Source: Paenibacillus sp. USDA918EY
GTDB taxonomy: Bacteria; Bacillota; Bacilli; Paenibacillales; Paenibacillaceae
DNA: 64,000 bases
Assembly (NCBI RefSeq): GCF_009870825.1
Contig: NZ_WTWY01000002.1
Span: forward strand, 682,001 to 746,000
Reading direction: 5' to 3'
Shown here: positions 1-9,762 of the stretch, in pieces
Layout of the letters: each line of letters opens with the position of its first letter
Position numbering within the stretch: position 1 is the stretch's first letter
The notes under the pieces: model-generated
The model's database searches: none
Seen by the model: the letters and a program-made list of their open reading frames with translations, nothing else
What the model was told of the DNA's origin: nothing
Made by a program: the position numbers and the translations under genes

Positions 1-69
1 GGCACTCAAAGCGAGTCTAACTTCCGGGTATCGAAATTCGGGCATAAAAACCAGCATCGACTCGTTCAT
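1..69 (-). CDS. Possible start of a gene running off the left edge
   Basis: An ATG at 69 on the minus strand opens a frame that stays open to the window edge (23 codons, beginning MNESMLVFMPEF). It lies 80 nt downstream of the STAND regulator gene on the same strand, so it could be the next gene in that direction. No strong ribosome binding site is seen and too little sequence is present to recognise a family. It could be a chance frame. Confidence 0.25.
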   Translation of the reverse strand, partial: MNESMLVFMPEFRYPEVRLALSA

Positions 70-148
70 TGTAGCATGGACTTCTTTCGTCCCCGTCTCA
101 AATCCGTCTCATTTTTTTCAAACGACAAGTTTTGCCTTTTTGCGCATC

Positions 149-2239
149 TTACCCCGGCTCCGGACCTCCGTTCCGAAGCTGTGCCGCCAGCACGCGCGCA
201 AAATTGGCAACGGCTTTTTTCAGATGGCGGTAAAAGGTGGCCCGGCTCATGCTGCATTCGAACGCCGCGGCTTCCGGATTGCCGGCATGCTGCCAATAAG
301 CGGCGTACAAAAGGAAGACGTACTCCTTGGTCGGCCCGTATTCGTCGGGCGTTTTCAAGAACCGGAGCATCCATCGCTGGAGCTCGACTCCGCTATCCAC
401 GCCGGGAAACATGCCGATATAATTCTCCAGTTCGACCGGATCATGAAGCGACAGAAGGATTTTTCGCAATTGCCTTTCTTGGTCCTCCGGGTTTAATGCG
501 TGAAATACTTCCGCAAAAAGGGGCTCTCTTTCCGCGCTCCCTTTAAAAAACGAAAGCACCCAATTCCCGAAATTATCCGCGCGAAAGTCAAGCTCCAATA
601 TATGCGCCTCCGCCCAGGAAACGTCGCAATTCCGGGTTGCCGTCGGCCGCATGCGGAACCCGATGCCGCGCAGCTGCTGTTTCAGAACATCGTTGGTGGC
701 TATAAGAACGGCGCGGCTGCCGTCGCCAAGCAGGGACAAATGGCCGAGCATAAGAAGCCCGATAATCTCTTCCCGAGAATACCCCGGTACGGCATTCGTG
801 GCAGCCGCCAGCACAGGGTAATACGTATCCGCTTTGTCAGGCTCGCAGTTCCATTCCTCTTCCGGAAAGCATTCCGACAATTCGTGGGGAAAATAACGCT
901 GGAGAAGCGTCCCCGTTTCATCATAAACGAGCATGATGATAAACATGCCCGCAGGCTTTCCCCGGTCGTCGCGCACGATCGCGATGCTCTCGGGAAAACG
1001 GACGGCCAGCTCGTCCAAAAACTCGTGATAGGTTCTGTGCATCGGCGGATCGATGCTGTAGGCGCACCATTCTTCCAGCATCTTGTGGAGATCAGGCAGG
1101 TCGGAGGCCGCAGGCTGCTCAAGAGGGGGGATCGAATCGCCCGAAAAATCGGCGTACCCCCTATCGGGCGACAACAAATCTTTGCTCAGCAGAAGCATTT
1201 GCGACGCAATGCCGCGGCGCTGCTTGCGGTCCGCCTGCTGAAGCCTCCGATGCAGCAGCTGCGCCGCGGAGCATTGCAGCTCCCGCAGCCGCTCCGGTTC
1301 ACGTTGGCGAAAATCCCTTAGCAGATGCATTCTCGCCACATCGTGCAGCCCGAGTCCCCCTGTCCCGGAACGGATGAAGGATAACCCCGCGAGCTCGCGG
1401 AACTGCTGCAAAGTAACTTCCCTGCCCGTCAAACGGGACAGCATTTCCTGGTTGGCTTCGGGCAGAACCGTTAGGACGTCCACCATCGGCTGCAGCTTCT
1501 CCGAAGCCAGCTCGCGAAGCACGCGGGCGCTGATGGACTGCGATATGATTTGCTTCTCGGGACCGAAGGCATGATCTTTGATGGCCGCTTCCACGGACAA
1601 AGCCAAAGCCAGCGGATGGCCGTCGCTAATCCTTGCCAGCCTCCCGATGGCTTCATCCGGAAAAGTCCCGAAAGATTGGATATAGTCGATCATTTCCTCG
1701 TTCGTAAAATGCGAAAGCCGGAACTCCGTCAGTCTCGGCCCCCATACGGGATGGGTAATCCATGACAAAGGCAAGCGCGGCCGCGACGCGAGCAGAACCG
1801 CCACGCCCGCCGAAGGCAGTTTGGGCAAAAAAGCCTCCAGCAGCCAGCCTTCCAGCAGCGAAAGCTCCTCGAAGTTGTCTATAAACAACATAACCCGGCT
1901 GAGGACTCCGGATTTCGACAATATTTGCAGAGGGTTGGAACCGGCCGGCTCCAGCTGTTCCAGCGAGACGGCGGCCGACAAATTTTCCAAAAAAGACGCC
2001 GGCGTAGGCGTAAACGAGCGGCCATCCAACCACAGGCATGTACAACCTGCATCCTTGCCGAGCCCGGATAACCGGGACATTAAGGAGGATTTCCCGATCC
2101 CTCCCATGCCCGTTATGGAAAACATCCGGGTCGCCGCCGCTTCATCCTGAAGCCATAACGACAACCGCGACAGCTCCTCCGCCCTTCCTACAAAGCGTCC
2201 ACCATCATCCGTCACCATTTGACGCGTTTTTCGCTCCAT
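149..2239 (-). CDS. STAND-type NTPase regulator with C-terminal helix-turn-helix
   Basis: A 696-residue cytoplasmic protein. Residues 44-52 form a P-loop (GMGGIGKSS) typical of STAND/NB-ARC signalling NTPases. A Walker B-like segment follows at about 116-125 (VMLFIDNFEE), with a sensor-like LLASRPR near 150. The middle is helical and unrecognised. The last about 40 residues (SMSRATFYRHLKKAVANF) look like a DNA-binding helix-turn-helix, so the protein is probably a signal-gated transcription factor that multimerises on ATP. The start follows GGAGGAAATC, a good ribosome binding site. The next minus-strand gene upstream is a PP2C-like phosphatase 143 nt away, possibly the same signalling unit. 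Inducer and targets are unknown. A defence-type STAND NTPase is possible but no effector domain is visible. Confidence 0.75.
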   Translation of the reverse strand: MERKTRQMVTDDGGRFVGRAEELSRLSLWLQDEAAATRMFSITGMGGIGKSSLMSRLSGLGKDAGCTCLWLDGRSFTPTPASFLENLSAAVSLEQLEPAGSNPLQILSKSGVLSRVMLFIDNFEELSLLEGWLLEAFLPKLPSAGVAVLLASRPRLPLSWITHPVWGPRLTEFRLSHFTNEEMIDYIQSFGTFPDEAIGRLARISDGHPLALALSVEAAIKDHAFGPEKQIISQSISARVLRELASEKLQPMVDVLTVLPEANQEMLSRLTGREVTLQQFRELAGLSFIRSGTGGLGLHDVARMHLLRDFRQREPERLRELQCSAAQLLHRRLQQADRKQRRGIASQMLLLSKDLLSPDRGYADFSGDSIPPLEQPAASDLPDLHKMLEEWCAYSIDPPMHRTYHEFLDELAVRFPESIAIVRDDRGKPAGMFIIMLVYDETGTLLQRYFPHELSECFPEEEWNCEPDKADTYYPVLAAATNAVPGYSREEIIGLLMLGHLSLLGDGSRAVLIATNDVLKQQLRGIGFRMRPTATRNCDVSWAEAHILELDFRADNFGNWVLSFFKGSAEREPLFAEVFHALNPEDQERQLRKILLSLHDPVELENYIGMFPGVDSGVELQRWMLRFLKTPDEYGPTKEYVFLLYAAYWQHAGNPEAAAFECSMSRATFYRHLKKAVANFARVLAAQLRNGGPEPG

Positions 2240-2382
2240 GATTTCCTCCGCAGTTCCGATCTTATTTTGTTTTTATTATATCGATGGGAGAAAATCCGGA
2301 ATAGCCCATTTCATCAAAAAAGGAAAATAATTCATTGGGGAATTGGTATTTATATTTTTGGGGCAGCCGAAGAGTAGAACCG

Positions 2383-3240
2383 TTAAAACCTGATCCAGAT
2401 CCCCGTTTTATCGTCCGATCGCTTAAAACGAGGGTAACGGATGCACTCCGGATCGTCTTGTTCCAAATCCAGCAGCCACTTTGCATAACCCTCCAAGCCT
2501 TCCGCAACGACGCGCCGCAGCAACCTTTCTTCCGGACTTCCGGTCTCGTCCTCCTGTACCGGCCACGGCTGCGGATAAAACAATCCGTCCGTCGCAAGCA
2601 GCAGACCCGCAAGTCCAATCCGGTTGATTTTGCCGTATTCCAAATAGTTATCCGCATCCGGTAAACCGTTAATCACGGAATATCCCTCGGGGGTGTTCAT
2701 TTTCTCCTTGTTTTGAAGCAGCCGGGATTTGACCGTCTCCCAAAGCTCCTCCTTCGTATGTATGCCCTGCTCGATCCCTTGCTTCCAAATCGCCAGCGAT
2801 TCCTCTCCGATATAGGCAACCTGGTCCCGCGTAAGGGTCCGGACGGCGCCGTCCCGGTACATGGCGATCACCATGCAGTCTCCCGCCTGAACGTATTCGA
2901 TATGATGCTCCTGAATACGGATCGCCGCCAGCGCGGCGGTCCACAGCTCGCTTTTGCGGTCCGTCCGGATGCCGCATTCCCGCATTTCCTCGCCCAGCTT
3001 GGCGTTCGCCTTTTTCGCATGAGTCTCGAGGTCATGGCCATCTCCTACCCCCAGTTGATCAAAATACTTCTTGATCAGCTGCGAGGCAAGCCTGCCGCCG
3101 GTTTCGCCGTTTGCGCCCCGGTAAGGAATGAGCGACGTCGCCCCGTCGACAACCCCGTATATTTGCAAGTCTTGACGAAAAATGACGGCGTCTTCGTTCC
3201 ACTCCCCCACGCCTTGAATCGAAATATGCCGAATGTCCAT
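2383..3240 (-). CDS. PP2C-like serine/threonine phosphatase domain protein
   Basis: 285 residues. PP2C-family landmarks are present: GVGEWNEDAVIF near the N terminus, VVDGAT where classical members have VDGHG, AGDCMVIAMYRDG in the centre and LLATDGLF towards the end. It is expected to dephosphorylate Ser/Thr-phosphorylated proteins with a two-metal site. The VDGAT variant means the metal ligands are not textbook and activity should not be assumed. I place the start at the ATG at 3240, because GGAGGGGG ends about 7 nt upstream; an upstream in-frame GTG at 3258 overlaps that ribosome binding site. It lies between a small upstream ORF and the STAND regulator, all on the minus strand. Confidence 0.7.
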   Translation of the reverse strand: MDIRHISIQGVGEWNEDAVIFRQDLQIYGVVDGATSLIPYRGANGETGGRLASQLIKKYFDQLGVGDGHDLETHAKKANAKLGEEMRECGIRTDRKSELWTAALAAIRIQEHHIEYVQAGDCMVIAMYRDGAVRTLTRDQVAYIGEESLAIWKQGIEQGIHTKEELWETVKSRLLQNKEKMNTPEGYSVINGLPDADNYLEYGKINRIGLAGLLLATDGLFYPQPWPVQEDETGSPEERLLRRVVAEGLEGYAKWLLDLEQDDPECIRYPRFKRSDDKTGIWIRF

Positions 3241-3267
3241 GAGAATTTCCCCCTCCACCCTCGTTGT

Positions 3268-3480
3268 TTATTGACCGGGTTGCTGCAGCGACTCGAACAA
3301 CCTTTTCGTCTGCTGCGGATCTTTTTCGTTATAGTAAATCGTAACATCTTCAAGCTGGATTCGGATAGACGGCGGATTATTTTTGTAAACGTTTTGCCCA
3401 CTTTTTTCAGCCGGAAATGCCCCTGGCATATTGATTCGTCGCTTCGCCGTTCGTTTTCGTCCCTCGGGAATCGCGTCCAT
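3268..3480 (-). CDS. Small hypothetical protein upstream of the PP2C gene
   Basis: A 70-residue basic protein, 27 nt before the PP2C start and co-oriented. The C-terminal half (IQLEDVTIYYNEKDPQQTKRL) reads like real protein with a short beta-helix pattern, while the first 30 residues are rich in Arg and Lys. There is no signal peptide or membrane segment. An AAGGAT-like ribosome binding site lies about 12 nt before the ATG, which is weak. I do not recognise the family. It may be a partner of the phosphatase. Confidence 0.45.
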   Translation of the reverse strand: MDAIPEGRKRTAKRRINMPGAFPAEKSGQNVYKNNPPSIRIQLEDVTIYYNEKDPQQTKRLFESLQQPGQ

Positions 3481-3822
3481 CAGTTAAATCCTTGATATCC
3501 TCAAGATTAAAGTCAAAAGAGTACATCGGGCATCGAATATCCACCTTGCGCTCCTGCGATACGGTTAACGTCGGGGGAAGTCAGCTCCGAAAATACTTAC
3601 CGTCGAGGTTGAGGTCGTTTGCTTAAGCGGGATTACGAAATATTCAGAAAACATTCAGAAGCATCATTTACATTTAGGGTTATGCAATAAATCTTCGAGA
3701 AAAAGGATCATTGCGTTCATAGAATGATAATTCCAATAACCCGCCAGAGACCGAAAAAGACTGTGCCGCAATGACCGGACCCGAAGGCACAAAAAAAAAT
3801 CATAAGGAGGAAAGAGAACACC
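3481..3822. other. Intergenic region between divergent phosphatase and surface-protein genes
   Basis: 342 nt without a credible gene. It must hold promoters for both the minus-strand signalling genes and the plus-strand surface protein. The 3630-3700 part is AT-rich (repeated ATTCAGAA), compatible with a promoter, but I could not pick a convincing -35/-10 pair. The surface-protein ribosome binding site AAGGAGGAAAGAG is at its right end. Confidence 0.4.
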
Positions 3823-6800
3823 ATGTTTCAGGCAGTCAAAATAAGGCCGCTTTTTCTCGTCATCTGCATGCTGGTTGCGACGCTGCAGCCGATGACGGCG
3901 GCGGTTCACGCCAGCCCCGTCGACAAATGGGTCACCTATAAGTTCGACGATTTCGGCAATGCAAAACAGGTCGGTTTATTTGAATTGAACGGGAAAGCGC
4001 AAATTACGAAAGACTCGAAAAACCGGCAAATACTTCGCCTAACTGAGGCTAAAAGCAACCAATTCGGCACCGCCTTCAACAAAAACCTCATTGCGGCAGG
4101 CAATCATTATTCCTTCAGCACGTTCTTCAAGTTCCGCTTAAACGGAGACGATCACAAAACTTCACCGGCAGACGGCATTACGTTTACGGTTCAAGCCCAA
4201 TCGAACAAAGCAGGCGCAGTCGGCCAAGGCATCGGTTACGGTGGAATTGAGCCAAGCTTCGCCATCAAATACGACACCTACCAAAATGGCGGCAAACCAA
4301 CTTACGATCCTTCCGACAACTACATCGGCCTTGCCGTAAACGGCAGCGTGAACAACACCAACCCCAAATGGTATACAACCCAGCTGAACAACATCAAACT
4401 CTCGGGCGGTCAGGATTTGTATTCCTGGATCGACTACGACGGCGCGAACAAGGTCGTCAAGGTCTACCTCAGCCAAGGAGAAACGCGGCCTTCGACTCCT
4501 GTCCTCGAGACGCATGATATTGACCTCGATGACATTTTCAAGGGATACCCCGGCGTATATGCCGGATTCACGTCGGCGACGGGCGGATCCATGGAAACCC
4601 ATGATATCATTTCCTGGTATTTCACCAACTCGCTCGACCCGGTCGACGTAGGAAATACCGATTATGTGTACAAGCAGGCGCCTACGGACGTCAAAATTCA
4701 GTTGATCCCTACAGGCGATCCCGGAAAATATGTGGTCATCGGAACAGCGCTCGACGTCAACGGCGATCCGGTCGAAGGAGCTCCGATGCAATTCTATTCC
4801 GAAGAGGGCGTTCTGGCCTCGCCTTCCCAGTCGACCGACGCGTCCGGACAAGGCAGGACGATTTTGGACTTCGGCACCGCCGTTCCAGGCGGGGAAATCA
4901 AGGTCACCACGGTCGGAGGAGCTTATGCCTCCATTCCGAAACCTCCTGTTCTGGAAGCAGGAAAATCTCCGGATACGGCTACGACCTTAACATGGAACAC
5001 CGTCACGGGCGCCACCTACTACAACGTGTATAAAGACGGCATCCTGCTCAGTTCAAACATCAAAGCTCCAACCTACACCCTGACCGGTACGGATTTGGAC
5101 GATAAATCCACCTATACGGTTTCCGCCGTTTTCCAGAACAGCAATGGACAATATACCGAAACCCTTCCGTCCAATCCGGTCGTCATCGGCCTGTATTTGG
5201 ATCAAAAAAATTATGAGCTGAACACCAATCCCGCCAAACCGAATTACCAGCAGCAGACGGTAGTCACCTCGGTGTATTCGGGCGGTACATTGGACGTGAC
5301 GTTGGACGGAACGACTTTTAAAATCAAGGATTCTTCCATAGCGTCCGTTGATAACGAAGGCAAGATCACGGCCGTCGGTGCAGGAACAACGGTCATCGAA
5401 GCCACGTATAAGGACAAAACCGTGCAAGCCGTCATCAACGTCATGATCGACGCCCCGGTCATGAAAGCCGAAAACGTCACTTCCACGGGCGCCGAGCTCA
5501 TCTGGAATGAGGTTCCGGGCGCACAATGCTACAATATCTATGACGACAGCGGCAAACTTGTAGCCAAGGACATTAAAGGCAACCATCACGCTTTGACGGG
5601 ATTGCAGCCGGGAACGACGCAATCTTATACCGTTAAAGCGGTCAGCAACGGAATCGAATCCGCCCCGTCGAATCCCGTAACCGTCAACACGTTGGCTTCG
5701 GGTCTGCGCGACCTGCTGATCGATCCGGCAATCGTCATCCTGCAACCCGGAGATAAACACACGCCAAAAGTAACGGCGATTGCCTCGAGCGACGAAAGCA
5801 TTCACGATGTCACCGGAAAAGCGATCTACGTTTCTTCCGACGAGAAGGTTGCAACCGTCGACGCAAACGGCGTCGTTACGGCGGTCGCACCTGGAACGGC
5901 TGTCATCACGGCAACCTATGACGGTAAAAGCGTCACCGAAACCGTCTATGTTCAAAACGAAAAACCGGCTTATACGCTGGATCTCGGCGTGTCTCCGGAC
6001 CATGTGCTGGCAGACGGGAAAACATCCGTGACCGTGTCGGCCAAAGTGACGGATTCCGAGGGCAAGCCTGCCGCCAATGTGCCGGTTGAAATTACCCTTG
6101 AATCCGGAAAAACCGATACAGTGATAACGAACGACGAAGGCATTGCCGTTTGGAAGTATACTCCGGGTCCATTAACCGGTACTACGCCTAAACACGACAC
6201 GATCACTGCGAAAATTTCGGATAACGGCAAAGATATTCAAAAAAGCGCAGGCATCGATTATTTCCCTGCCGCGATTGACGGGTTCATTACCGATCAGGTA
6301 ACCGGCAAACCGATAGCAGGGGCGACGATCGTCGTCAAAGCCGATTTCAACCAAGACGGCGTGATCGATTTTGTGACCGAAGCGAAGACGGACGACGATG
6401 GATGGTACCAAATTGCCGTACCGCGCGGAAATTATCCGTATACGCTGGAGATCAAAACGCCGGTTCAGGTTGGTAACCAGCAAGTCGCGTTGACTCAGAC
6501 AAAAACGGTTGATGTGGGCCCGATTCAGCCGGGGCAAATCGTTAAGCCGGACAACGCGCTGAACGGACAGCTGTTTGTCGCTCAGGCAGCCAACGCCTCT
6601 TCGGCTCCGACCCTTGGCACTCTTCTCGGAGACGGCGAAGGCTACGCGATCGTGAAAAGCTTGGACGGCAGCGGTAACGAGCAAAAAGTCCGCATCAACG
6701 AAGACGGAACATTCTCTCTGAACCATGTGGGGCCGGGCAAATACGAAGTGTCCTATCAGCTGAAGCTTGCGGACGGCACCATACTCGCCGGTCCTTCCGC

Positions 6801-8301
6801 CATTGTGAACGTGGATATGACCAAAGAAGGGCAAACAGGCATCGTGTACTCCCTGATCGACCCGTACGGCGTCGTTACCGATGCCTCGACAGGCAAAGTG
6901 CTGGGCGGCGTGGAGGTACAGTTGTACTGGGCGGATACGCCTGCCAATCAACGTAAGGGGCGGGTGCCGAATACGCCTGTATCCCTTCCGGCATTGGCGG
7001 GATTAACCCCGAACCAAAACGCCAACCCGCAGTCTACCGACAGCGCAGGCCAATATGCCTGGATGGTATATCCGGAAGGCGATTATTACATCGTTGCAAA
7101 AAAACCGGGCTACTACACGTACGATTCCAGACAGGCCAAACCTAACGTGCCTGCGAACGGATCGGACAGCTACATTCAGGACGGCATTATTTACGTAGGC
7201 CAAAGCATCGTCGCTTTCGATTTTGCCATGCAGCCGCTGCCTTCAACCGGAACAAACTCCGGATCGGGATCGGGTTCCGGTTCGGGTACAAGCACGCAAA
7301 ACCCAAGCCCTTCGCAGGGCGAAGTATCCCTGAACTTGTCCGTTGACCAACAACAGGTTAAAGAAGGCGGCCAATCGACCATTACCGTTGACTATAACAA
7401 CTCGACGGCATCTGCCGTTAACGGGGCGGTCATTCAGGTGACTATTCCCGAGGGAGCCGAGCTTGTCGACGCGGGCGGCGGAAAGGTTGACGGCAAAACC
7501 GTAACCTGGAACCTTGCCAGCTTACCGGCCGGCGGCAAGGGAAGCTTCAAAATTGCAGTTAAATGGGGAACGATCAGCTCCGAGCAGGCGCAATATGAAA
7601 TTGCCGGCCAGCTCGTGTTCGGCGGCAACAGCAAAAAAGCTTCAGCTCAAGTCCAAGTGTTTTCGGACCGGTTCGGGCAGCTGAAGCATCAACGCTACAT
7701 TCTCGGTTATCCGGACGGCAAATTCCATCCTGCCGGCTCCCTGAGCAGAGCGGAGCTTGCAGCGATCGTCGCCCGGCTGTCGGATCAAACGACAGGCAGC
7801 CCGGCAACGTTCAAGGATATCCGAAAAGGACACTGGGCGACAAACTACATTCAGATTGCCGTATCCCAAGGCTACTTCAAAGGGTACGCGGACAACACGT
7901 TCCGGCCGGATGCCCCTGTGACGCGCGGCGAACTTGCTTCCGTGCTGGCGCGTTTACTGAAGCTTGACCAAGCGGCTGCCGTCAACCGCCACTTCTCGGA
8001 TCTTGACGGCAGCTGGGCCGCTTCGTCCATCGAAGCGCTGTACCGGAACAATTTGCTCTCCGGTTACCCGGACGGCACGTTCCGGCCGAACCAAAAGATT
8101 ACGCGGGCAGAAGCCGTAACCTTGATCAACAAAGCATTGTATCGCGGACCGCTCACAGGCCTTGATCCGGTATTCCCTGACGTAAGCCAAAGCTTCTGGG
8201 GCTTCGGGGATGTGCAGGAAGCGACCGTATCCCATGAATCCGTCCGTGACGAGCATGGCGCGGAGATTTGGAAAAAAACCCTTACGGATAACGTGAAATA
8301 A
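3823..8301 (+). CDS. Large S-layer-homology surface protein with lectin, Ig-like and FN3 domains
   Basis: 1492 residues, secreted. A signal peptide spans about residues 1-30 (cleavage near AVHA). Order of domains: an L-type lectin-like beta-sandwich (about 35-265), an Ig/invasin-like domain (285-370), FN3 (375-455), a Big_2-like domain (457-545), a second FN3 (545-630), a second Big_2 (680-765), an invasin-type Ig domain (770-865), two carboxypeptidase-regulatory-like domains (865-960 and 1015-1130), a Gly/Ser linker, a DUF11-like domain (about 1165-1255) and three SLH repeats at the C terminus (with GYPDGKF/GYADNTF/GYPDGTF and TRGE/TRAE motifs). SLH repeats bind pyruvylated secondary cell-wall polymer. 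The lectin suggests carbohydrate binding. It starts 12 nt after AAGGAGG, stands alone and is followed by a terminator. It is probably an adhesin or structural protein; no enzyme domain is visible. Confidence 0.9.
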   Translation: MFQAVKIRPLFLVICMLVATLQPMTAAVHASPVDKWVTYKFDDFGNAKQVGLFELNGKAQITKDSKNRQILRLTEAKSNQFGTAFNKNLIAAGNHYSFSTFFKFRLNGDDHKTSPADGITFTVQAQSNKAGAVGQGIGYGGIEPSFAIKYDTYQNGGKPTYDPSDNYIGLAVNGSVNNTNPKWYTTQLNNIKLSGGQDLYSWIDYDGANKVVKVYLSQGETRPSTPVLETHDIDLDDIFKGYPGVYAGFTSATGGSMETHDIISWYFTNSLDPVDVGNTDYVYKQAPTDVKIQLIPTGDPGKYVVIGTALDVNGDPVEGAPMQFYSEEGVLASPSQSTDASGQGRTILDFGTAVPGGEIKVTTVGGAYASIPKPPVLEAGKSPDTATTLTWNTVTGATYYNVYKDGILLSSNIKAPTYTLTGTDLDDKSTYTVSAVFQNSNGQYTETLPSNPVVIGLYLDQKNYELNTNPAKPNYQQQTVVTSVYSGGTLDVTLDGTTFKIKDSSIASVDNEGKITAVGAGTTVIEATYKDKTVQAVINVMIDAPVMKAENVTSTGAELIWNEVPGAQCYNIYDDSGKLVAKDIKGNHHALTGLQPGTTQSYTVKAVSNGIESAPSNPVTVNTLASGLRDLLIDPAIVILQPGDKHTPKVTAIASSDESIHDVTGKAIYVSSDEKVATVDANGVVTAVAPGTAVITATYDGKSVTETVYVQNEKPAYTLDLGVSPDHVLADGKTSVTVSAKVTDSEGKPAANVPVEITLESGKTDTVITNDEGIAVWKYTPGPLTGTTPKHDTITAKISDNGKDIQKSAGIDYFPAAIDGFITDQVTGKPIAGATIVVKADFNQDGVIDFVTEAKTDDDGWYQIAVPRGNYPYTLEIKTPVQVGNQQVALTQTKTVDVGPIQPGQIVKPDNALNGQLFVAQAANASSAPTLGTLLGDGEGYAIVKSLDGSGNEQKVRINEDGTFSLNHVGPGKYEVSYQLKLADGTILAGPSAIVNVDMTKEGQTGIVYSLIDPYGVVTDASTGKVLGGVEVQLYWADTPANQRKGRVPNTPVSLPALAGLTPNQNANPQSTDSAGQYAWMVYPEGDYYIVAKKPGYYTYDSRQAKPNVPANGSDSYIQDGIIYVGQSIVAFDFAMQPLPSTGTNSGSGSGSGSGTSTQNPSPSQGEVSLNLSVDQQQVKEGGQSTITVDYNNSTASAVNGAVIQVTIPEGAELVDAGGGKVDGKTVTWNLASLPAGGKGSFKIAVKWGTISSEQAQYEIAGQLVFGGNSKKASAQVQVFSDRFGQLKHQRYILGYPDGKFHPAGSLSRAELAAIVARLSDQTTGSPATFKDIRKGHWATNYIQIAVSQGYFKGYADNTFRPDAPVTRGELASVLARLLKLDQAAAVNRHFSDLDGSWAASSIEALYRNNLLSGYPDGTFRPNQKITRAEAVTLINKALYRGPLTGLDPVFPDVSQSFWGFGDVQEATVSHESVRDEHGAEIWKKTLTDNVK

Positions 8302-8382
8302 AGGATTTGCGAGCAGTCCGATCTCACGGCTCAAGGAGGCGGCATTGCGCCAGCTCCGCGTAGCCGTCAAATTACACACAAC

Positions 8383-8423
8383 AAGCCCTCCCGCTTCCGG
8401 TAAAGGAAATCGGGAGGGCTTGT
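8383..8423 (+). terminator. Terminator after the SLH surface protein
   Basis: AAGCCCTCCCG pairs with CGGGAGGGCTT around a short loop, followed by GTCT. The symmetrical stem may also serve the convergent FtsW-like gene on the minus strand. Confidence 0.7.
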
Positions 8424-8445
8424 CTATGTTCAAAAGCACCCCGTG

Positions 8446-9762
8446 TCAGTGCCTTGGCAACGCTTCTTCGGCCGCCCTCGGGATCATATTTTTCCGCCGG
8501 AAGACCGACAGCAGCAGCCCAACGGCTGCAAAATCAAAGACTTGCATCATATTGCTGTATCCCATAAAGGGCAGCACTTCACCGACAATAGGGACGATGC
8601 CAAAGGACATGAGGATCGGCCACAACATCCGGATGGCGAAAAGGCTCGTGAACCCGACCAGAATTCTCTTCGCATATTCGTCTTGGATGAGGGCGTTCAT
8701 TTTCCAGAACCGGGCGATAAACCAAACGACCAGTCCCGCGATGAGTATGCCGAATCCCCAGCCGAAGCAATAAATCAGATACGGGAACAAGGAGTCGCCG
8801 TACGCATAAGGGAGCGTGTCAAGCCGCGCGGCAAAACCATGTCCGAACCAGCCTGCGGAATGAATCGCCGCTTTGGTTTGTATCAATTGATAGCTGTCTT
8901 CCCCCACCGGATATAGGTAGGCGTGAAGACGATGATATAATTGCCCGACTTGGGTAAGGGCAAATATGTATAAGGACAACAGCGGAAGGGCCAGCAATAA
9001 AAACTGGACACCGTTCCTTTTGGTCATCCAAGTCAGCACGAAAAAGGACGCCAGATAGATGCACCCATAAAACCAGGAAGCCCCTTGGCAGAACAATAAG
9101 ACGGGAATCACTCCCCTGCCGATCAGCTGAAAAAGATGTTCCACTCCGCGCCACTCTTTGGCCTGCTTCATCCCCGCCAGCGCCAAGATAAGAATCGGAA
9201 GCGAGATCGCCATCATATTGACGCCAAAATTACCGAACGCAAGAAATACTTTCCTTCCATTAAGTTCGATTCCTTCATATAAAGTAAACAACATCAGAAG
9301 CAACATCCCGTAAAACAGCGTTGCGGAGTGTTTTTGTATTTTTCGGTAATCGACAAAATAAAAGGCCATCAGGCAAACCATGCCCATAAGGGTAAACAGC
9401 ACTTTTCTCTCGAAAAGCGCACCGCCGAATTGAGGGTACATTCCCGATTGCTGGACGGTAAATACTCCGAAGATGCCTATGAGCGCCATAACCGCTATAA
9501 TAACAAGGATCTTCCATTCTACTGCCGGCTTGTGCGCCCGGTGCAAGTTGCGTCCAATCTCATTCGGGTCCCCCATCTGGCGGACCGCCTCCGCGGCAGC
9601 TTCTTCTTCCGGCATTCCTTTCTCAAGCAGAATCTCCATTCGGTCAGCTACATGGGACGAAAGCTCCTCGCGGATAGCCGCATGCAGTTCCTTGGCGCGA
9701 ACGTGTTTGCATACTTGGTTCAAAAAAGCGGCAATAACCGCATGTTCTTCAGGCTGACGCAC
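8446..9762 (-). CDS. FtsW/RodA/SpoVE-like membrane protein with cytoplasmic N-terminal domain
   Basis: 438 residues from the GTG at 9762, which follows AGGGGAGG and overlaps the end of the PadR gene by 43 nt. Residues 1-75 are soluble and helical (EELSSHVADRMEILLEKGM, then EAVRQMGDPNEIG), like the short prefix found on PadR-controlled membrane proteins. The rest has about ten membrane segments with SEDS-type features: a conserved loop around YPVGEDSYQLIQTKAAI, GHG and a polar GEVLPFMGYS before the last helix. SEDS proteins polymerise or move peptidoglycan precursors. The N-terminal prefix and PadR coupling set this apart from housekeeping FtsW/RodA, so it is probably a stress-induced accessory member. 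Confidence 0.8.
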   Translation of the reverse strand: MRQPEEHAVIAAFLNQVCKHVRAKELHAAIREELSSHVADRMEILLEKGMPEEEAAAEAVRQMGDPNEIGRNLHRAHKPAVEWKILVIIAVMALIGIFGVFTVQQSGMYPQFGGALFERKVLFTLMGMVCLMAFYFVDYRKIQKHSATLFYGMLLLMLFTLYEGIELNGRKVFLAFGNFGVNMMAISLPILILALAGMKQAKEWRGVEHLFQLIGRGVIPVLLFCQGASWFYGCIYLASFFVLTWMTKRNGVQFLLLALPLLSLYIFALTQVGQLYHRLHAYLYPVGEDSYQLIQTKAAIHSAGWFGHGFAARLDTLPYAYGDSLFPYLIYCFGWGFGILIAGLVVWFIARFWKMNALIQDEYAKRILVGFTSLFAIRMLWPILMSFGIVPIVGEVLPFMGYSNMMQVFDFAAVGLLLSVFRRKNMIPRAAEEALPRH

